From positions 62,001 to 126,000 of the forward strand of contig CAWGKQ010000007.1 in the NCBI GenBank assembly GCA_963823245.1: 64,000 bases of DNA. Direction: 5' to 3'. Positions 60,882 through 64,000 of this stretch are shown in pieces (the first letter of the stretch is position 1; each line of letters begins with the position of its first letter). The DNA comes from JAWVFM01 sp963823245. Its GTDB lineage: Bacteria > Actinomycetota > Thermoleophilia > Solirubrobacterales > 70-9. The notes under the pieces were generated by a model. The model did not search any database and was not told the origin of the DNA. It worked only from the letters and a program-made list of their open reading frames with translations. Made by a program: the position numbers and the translations under genes.

Positions 60882-62228
60882 CTAGCCGGAGACGACCTCG
60901 AGGCGAGCGATCGTCGTCATCGTCACCCAGTAGAGGTCGCGGCCGAAGCCGGGGGCTGGAAATACGACCGATTGCACCGGGCTCGGCACCCGCGCGCGTC
61001 CGCGCTCGGCGCCGGTTTCGATGTTCAAGACGACGACCTCGTCGCCGCTTGCGCGCGCGGCCAGGGCTCTTAGCCGCGGCCTGTGCATTCCACGCGCCGT
61101 CCAGCGCATGAGGCCGCGTCCCATGCTCGTCCGAGCGAGTGCCGGGCCTTGGAAATCGTGCAGCACGAGCTCGCCGGTCGGGTAGCGGATCATGTGAGCG
61201 GCGTGGTCGAGCTCGCGCCTCCACAGCGGCCGGAGCGCGCCGTCGAACGCGAAGGCCTGGACGACCCCGTTGGCCGAGTCGTAGGCGATCGCGATCCGAC
61301 GTTCGGGGTCGTAGAGGGGCGGGTCGGTGACGGCTCCTCGCGGGAGCCCGCACACCTCGACGCGCTCTCGATCCGACGCGTCCGTGAGCGACCAGCGGTG
61401 CAGGTGGACGGGCCCGGGCGATAGGGCGGCACCCCTCATCGTCGTGACGAAGTCATGGGCGCCGTTGTCGAGGAACCAGAGGTTGCCGCCGCCGATCACC
61501 GGGTCCCAGCCGTAGCTCGCGCCAGGCACCAGATAGGTGCCGCCCCATTCCGCGTCTCGTTCGAGTCTTGTCCCATCCCATCTCAGCCGCTGCACCGTCC
61601 GGGCGCCGACGACGAAGATCTCGTCGGAGTCCGCCGAGAGGCGTGCGATTGCCGGCTCGCCGAGATCGAATGGCTCGGCTCGCGGCTCGAGGGAGTCCGG
61701 ATCGAGAAGCTCGATCCGCGCGGGCGCTCGCAGCTCGCGGTCGAAGTCCTTCGTCGCGACCGTGCCGTCCGTGAGGACGACGAAGGAGTTGTAGGGGCGC
61801 GGGGCGGGAAGCCTCGTCGTGGCGAGGAGCTCGAGCGTCGGCGATAGCCGGTGGCAATGGCTGCCGGTGACGACGATGAGCGATCCGTTCCCGTGCGCGG
61901 CAAGCCCGCCGGGCCAGAATGGCCCGCTGGCGAGGGGATCCGAGCGCTGAACGACCGCCAGCGTTTCGGGGTCGAGCCGCTCCACCCAGGCGACGACGGG
62001 GTCCTCGAGCGGCCGTCGCCCGAGCGTGTGCCTCAGCGCGTAGACCTCGCCCGGGTCGCGCAGGATCACCATCGTCGTGCCGAGCGCGTCGCGGATCGCG
62101 CTGAGCCTCAGGCGCTCGCCGTCGCCTATGGCCAGTCCCGCGAGCCCATGCGGCTGCGCCAGGCGGCGCGGCCCACCGTCCTCGGCCGGCCAGGTGCCGG
62201 GCCACAGGGCGGGGTGCGAGGACTCCAT
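60882..62228 (-). CDS. Beta-propeller-like protein of unknown function
   Basis: A 448-residue protein made of repeated strand blocks of about 45 residues, for example VVAWVERLDPETLAVVQRSD, FWPGGLAAHGNGSLIVVTGS, YNSFVVLTDGTVATKDFD and RRIAIAYDSANGVVQAFAFD. This is a seven-bladed-propeller rhythm without WD or kelch signatures. No signal peptide, so cytosolic. It leads the operon with the LLM oxidoreductase; it may be a scaffold or an SMP-30/PQQ-like enzyme, but no metal ligands are evident. Confidence 0.75.
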   Translation of the reverse strand: MESSHPALWPGTWPAEDGGPRRLAQPHGLAGLAIGDGERLRLSAIRDALGTTMVILRDPGEVYALRHTLGRRPLEDPVVAWVERLDPETLAVVQRSDPLASGPFWPGGLAAHGNGSLIVVTGSHCHRLSPTLELLATTRLPAPRPYNSFVVLTDGTVATKDFDRELRAPARIELLDPDSLEPRAEPFDLGEPAIARLSADSDEIFVVGARTVQRLRWDGTRLERDAEWGGTYLVPGASYGWDPVIGGGNLWFLDNGAHDFVTTMRGAALSPGPVHLHRWSLTDASDRERVEVCGLPRGAVTDPPLYDPERRIAIAYDSANGVVQAFAFDGALRPLWRRELDHAAHMIRYPTGELVLHDFQGPALARTSMGRGLMRWTARGMHRPRLRALAARASGDEVVVLNIETGAERGRARVPSPVQSVVFPAPGFGRDLYWVTMTTIARLEVVSG

Positions 62229-62341
62229 CGCTCCATCATCACGGCTGGACGGCGGCGGAGAGCGTGTAACGCTGGACGATCAAGCAGCACTTCGATCCAG
62301 TCCCGCCGCTGGATGCGGCGCAACCCAATGAGGAGGAGAGA

Positions 62342-63100
62342 GTGAACGACCGCGACGTCCTGACCGAGAAGCAGATCGAGCTCTGCGAGAACCCGCCGGC
62401 CGACTACTCGGATCTGCGCGCGTTCTTCATCAACTGCACGTTGAAGAGGAGCCCCGAGGTGTCGAACACCCAGGGCCTGATGGACATCTCGATGGAGATC
62501 ATGCGCCGAAACGGCATCGAGGTCGAATGCATCCGCGCGGTGGACCACGACATCGCCACCGGCGTCTGGCCGGACATGAAAGAGCACGGCTGGGAGCGCG
62601 ATGAATGGCCGGAGATCTTCGAGAAGGTGATGGCGGCGGACATCCTCGTCCTCGGCATGTCGATCTGGCTCGGTGAGAAGTCCTCGATCGCGACGCAGAT
62701 CGTCGAGCGGCTCTACGGCAACTCGCACCTACTGAACGACGCCGGCCAGTACGCCTACTACGGGCGGGTCGGCGGCTGCCTCGTCACCGGCAACGAGGAC
62801 GGGGTGAAGCACTGCGCGATGAACGTCCTCTACTCGCTGCAGCACCTCGGATACGTCATCCCGCCACAGGCGGATTCAGGCTGGATCGGCGAGGCGGGTC
62901 CCGGCCCGTCCTACCTCGATGAGGGCTCGGGCGGCCCCGAGAACGATTTCACGAACCGCAATACCACCTTCGCGGCCTGGAACATGATGCACCTGGCACG
63001 GATCCTGAAGGACGCCGGAGGCATCCCCGCGCACGGCAACCAGCGCACCGAATGGGACGCCGGCTGCCGGTTCGACTTTCCGAACCCCGAGCACCGCTAG
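62342..63100 (+). CDS. NADPH-dependent FMN reductase / flavodoxin-fold protein
   Basis: A 252-residue flavodoxin-like protein. RAFFINCTLKRSPEVSNTQG is the phosphate-binding loop; ADILVLGMSIWLGEKSSIAT the second FMN-contact loop; GRVGGCLVTGNEDGVKHCAM the third. AGGAGGAGAG precedes GTG 62342. It is divergent from the propeller/LLM operon (113 bp spacer) and could supply reduced flavin to it. Residues after 170 are an extension not seen in minimal reductases. Confidence 0.87.
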   Translation: MNDRDVLTEKQIELCENPPADYSDLRAFFINCTLKRSPEVSNTQGLMDISMEIMRRNGIEVECIRAVDHDIATGVWPDMKEHGWERDEWPEIFEKVMAADILVLGMSIWLGEKSSIATQIVERLYGNSHLLNDAGQYAYYGRVGGCLVTGNEDGVKHCAMNVLYSLQHLGYVIPPQADSGWIGEAGPGPSYLDEGSGGPENDFTNRNTTFAAWNMMHLARILKDAGGIPAHGNQRTEWDAGCRFDFPNPEHR

Positions 63101-63156
63101 CCGGTCCTTCGGCCCTGGGGTTGCGACGCCGAAGTGCGGGTACAACCGTCCCTGCG

Positions 63157-64000
63157 ATGACCGGCGGAAAGCTCGCAAGGAGGCGGCGGCTGCCTTGGGC
63201 GTTCGGATCTGCGGCGCTGGCGCTTGCGCTCGGGAACGCCGTGCCGGCGAACGCCGCGGCCGACTTCAAGGCCCATGGGAGCGCCGAGCAGGTCTACGTG
63301 ACGGGGCTGGCGGCGGAGGCCCGGATGGCGCTGCTCGACCGCAGCGGCAAGGCCGTCGCCCGCAAGCGCGCCGATACGCAGGGCGGCCTGCTCTTCCGCA
63401 ACGTGAAGCCCGGCAAGGGGTATCGCGTTCAACTCGTGGGCGGCGGCGAGAAGTCCGGTCCTCTGACCGTGTTCTCGAATCGTCCGGCGCCGCCGAGCAC
63501 GAAGGTCTACGACCAGTCGATCCCCTCGAGCGGCTACAGCTATCTGAAGGCCCGAGACGGGACCAAGCTTGCGATCTACGTCCACCCGCCGCAGGACGTG
63601 ACGAGCGTCGTAGCGGGCTTCAAGCCGCCGGTCTACCCGAACGGCGAGACGCCGACGCTGATCGAGTACTCCGGCTACGGGTACGCCGATCCGGCCGGCC
63701 CGCAGAGCGGCATCGCGATCCTCGCCAACCTCCTCGGGTTCACGGTGGTCGACGTGAACATGCGGGGAACCGGCTGCTCGGGCGGCGCCTACGACTTCTT
63801 CGAGCCGCTTCAGAGCCTCGACGGCTACGACGTGATCGAGACGATCGCGCGGCAGCCCTGGGTGCTCCACCACAAGGTGGGGATGATGGGCATCTCCTAC
63901 GGTGGCATCAGCCAGCTGTTCACGGCGCAGACCAACCCGCCGAGCCTCGCCGGGATCGCCCCGCTGTCGGTCCTCGACCAGACTCAGACGACGCTGTACC
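63157..64000 (+). CDS. Exported S15/CocE-type hydrolase, 3' end outside window
   Basis: From ATG 63157: a basic signal (MTGGKLARRRRLPWAFGSAA and a hydrophobic core LALALGNAVPANA), a small beta domain to about residue 115, then the CocE/NonD-type alpha/beta hydrolase: DGTKLAIYVHPP, LIEYSGYGYADPAG, VVDVNMRGTGCSGGAYDFF and GMMGISYGGISQLFTAQ with the nucleophile Ser. The acid and His lie beyond the edge. Relatives are X-Pro dipeptidyl peptidases and acyl esterases. The 281 visible codons run to the window end without a stop. Confidence 0.88.
   Translation, partial: MTGGKLARRRRLPWAFGSAALALALGNAVPANAAADFKAHGSAEQVYVTGLAAEARMALLDRSGKAVARKRADTQGGLLFRNVKPGKGYRVQLVGGGEKSGPLTVFSNRPAPPSTKVYDQSIPSSGYSYLKARDGTKLAIYVHPPQDVTSVVAGFKPPVYPNGETPTLIEYSGYGYADPAGPQSGIAILANLLGFTVVDVNMRGTGCSGGAYDFFEPLQSLDGYDVIETIARQPWVLHHKVGMMGISYGGISQLFTAQTNPPSLAGIAPLSVLDQTQTTLY

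Overview
The window is 64 kb of GC-rich DNA with short intergenic gaps, GTG/TTG as well as ATG starts, and many actinobacterial families: Rv1264-like and SARP/ATPase-coupled class III cyclases, LLM flavin/F420-type oxidoreductase, F420-type nitroreductase, HxlR and SnoaL/NTF2 expansions, and a beta-propeller set. A deep-branching actinobacterium such as the Thermoleophilia/Solirubrobacterales is my best guess. That placement is inference, because no rRNA or phylogenetic marker is present. Layout: 1-3.5 kb is ordinary chromosome (SDR-type enzyme, two GNATs, Ppx/GppA phosphatase) ending at an intact initiator tRNA-Met with its terminator. From about 3.5 to 40 kb the DNA looks like accumulated integrative elements. 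The 3' half of the initiator tRNA (anticodon loop to discriminator) recurs near 17.2, 23.4, 31.3 and 39.6 kb, with a stub at 14.3 kb. It is usually preceded by a short coding tail ending VVPAVVPN-stop, as in phage integrases, and followed by a terminator. A second tail, resembling tRNA-Pro(GGG), recurs at 7.5, 10.2 and 39.8 kb beside a nested palindrome and GGACGCAT repeats. tRNA-Val(CAC) tails bracket 33.0-35.4 kb and tRNA-Arg(ACG) tails bracket 50.5-54.5 kb. No complete integrase gene is visible, only C-terminal scraps at 39.3 and 52.0 kb. Cargo between the tails is metabolic and regulatory: a PD-(D/E)XK protein with CpXC and ADP-ribosylglycohydrolase genes; methyltransferase, Kup potassium transporter and amine oxidase; redoxin-SDR-NTF2 and a mercuric-reductase-like flavoprotein; regulator/MFS pairs with beta-carbonic anhydrase; a TetR-MBL-SRPBCC operon with its operator; a secreted trypsin-like protease; a GntR/FAD-oxidase pair; and an IS1182-like element. 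From 37 to 46 kb most genes are tails or frameshifted copies, including a roughly 3.8 kb SARP/cyclase/ATPase/TPR gene recoverable only by repeated frame changes. From 46 to 64 kb order returns: an alpha/beta hydrolase-LuxR fusion, MFS, a serine hydrolase, about eight SnoaL copies or remnants sharing a leaderless-looking promoter, and a three-gene set (MauE-thioredoxin fusion, unknown protein, Tat-exported 14-cysteine protein) that looks like an undescribed oxidative-folding system. A flavin-enzyme operon (carboxyethylornithine-synthase-like, LLM oxidoreductase, propeller) and a secreted S15/CocE hydrolase cut by the window end complete it. The two most unusual signals are the tRNA-tail cassette architecture and the MauE-thioredoxin/14-Cys operon.
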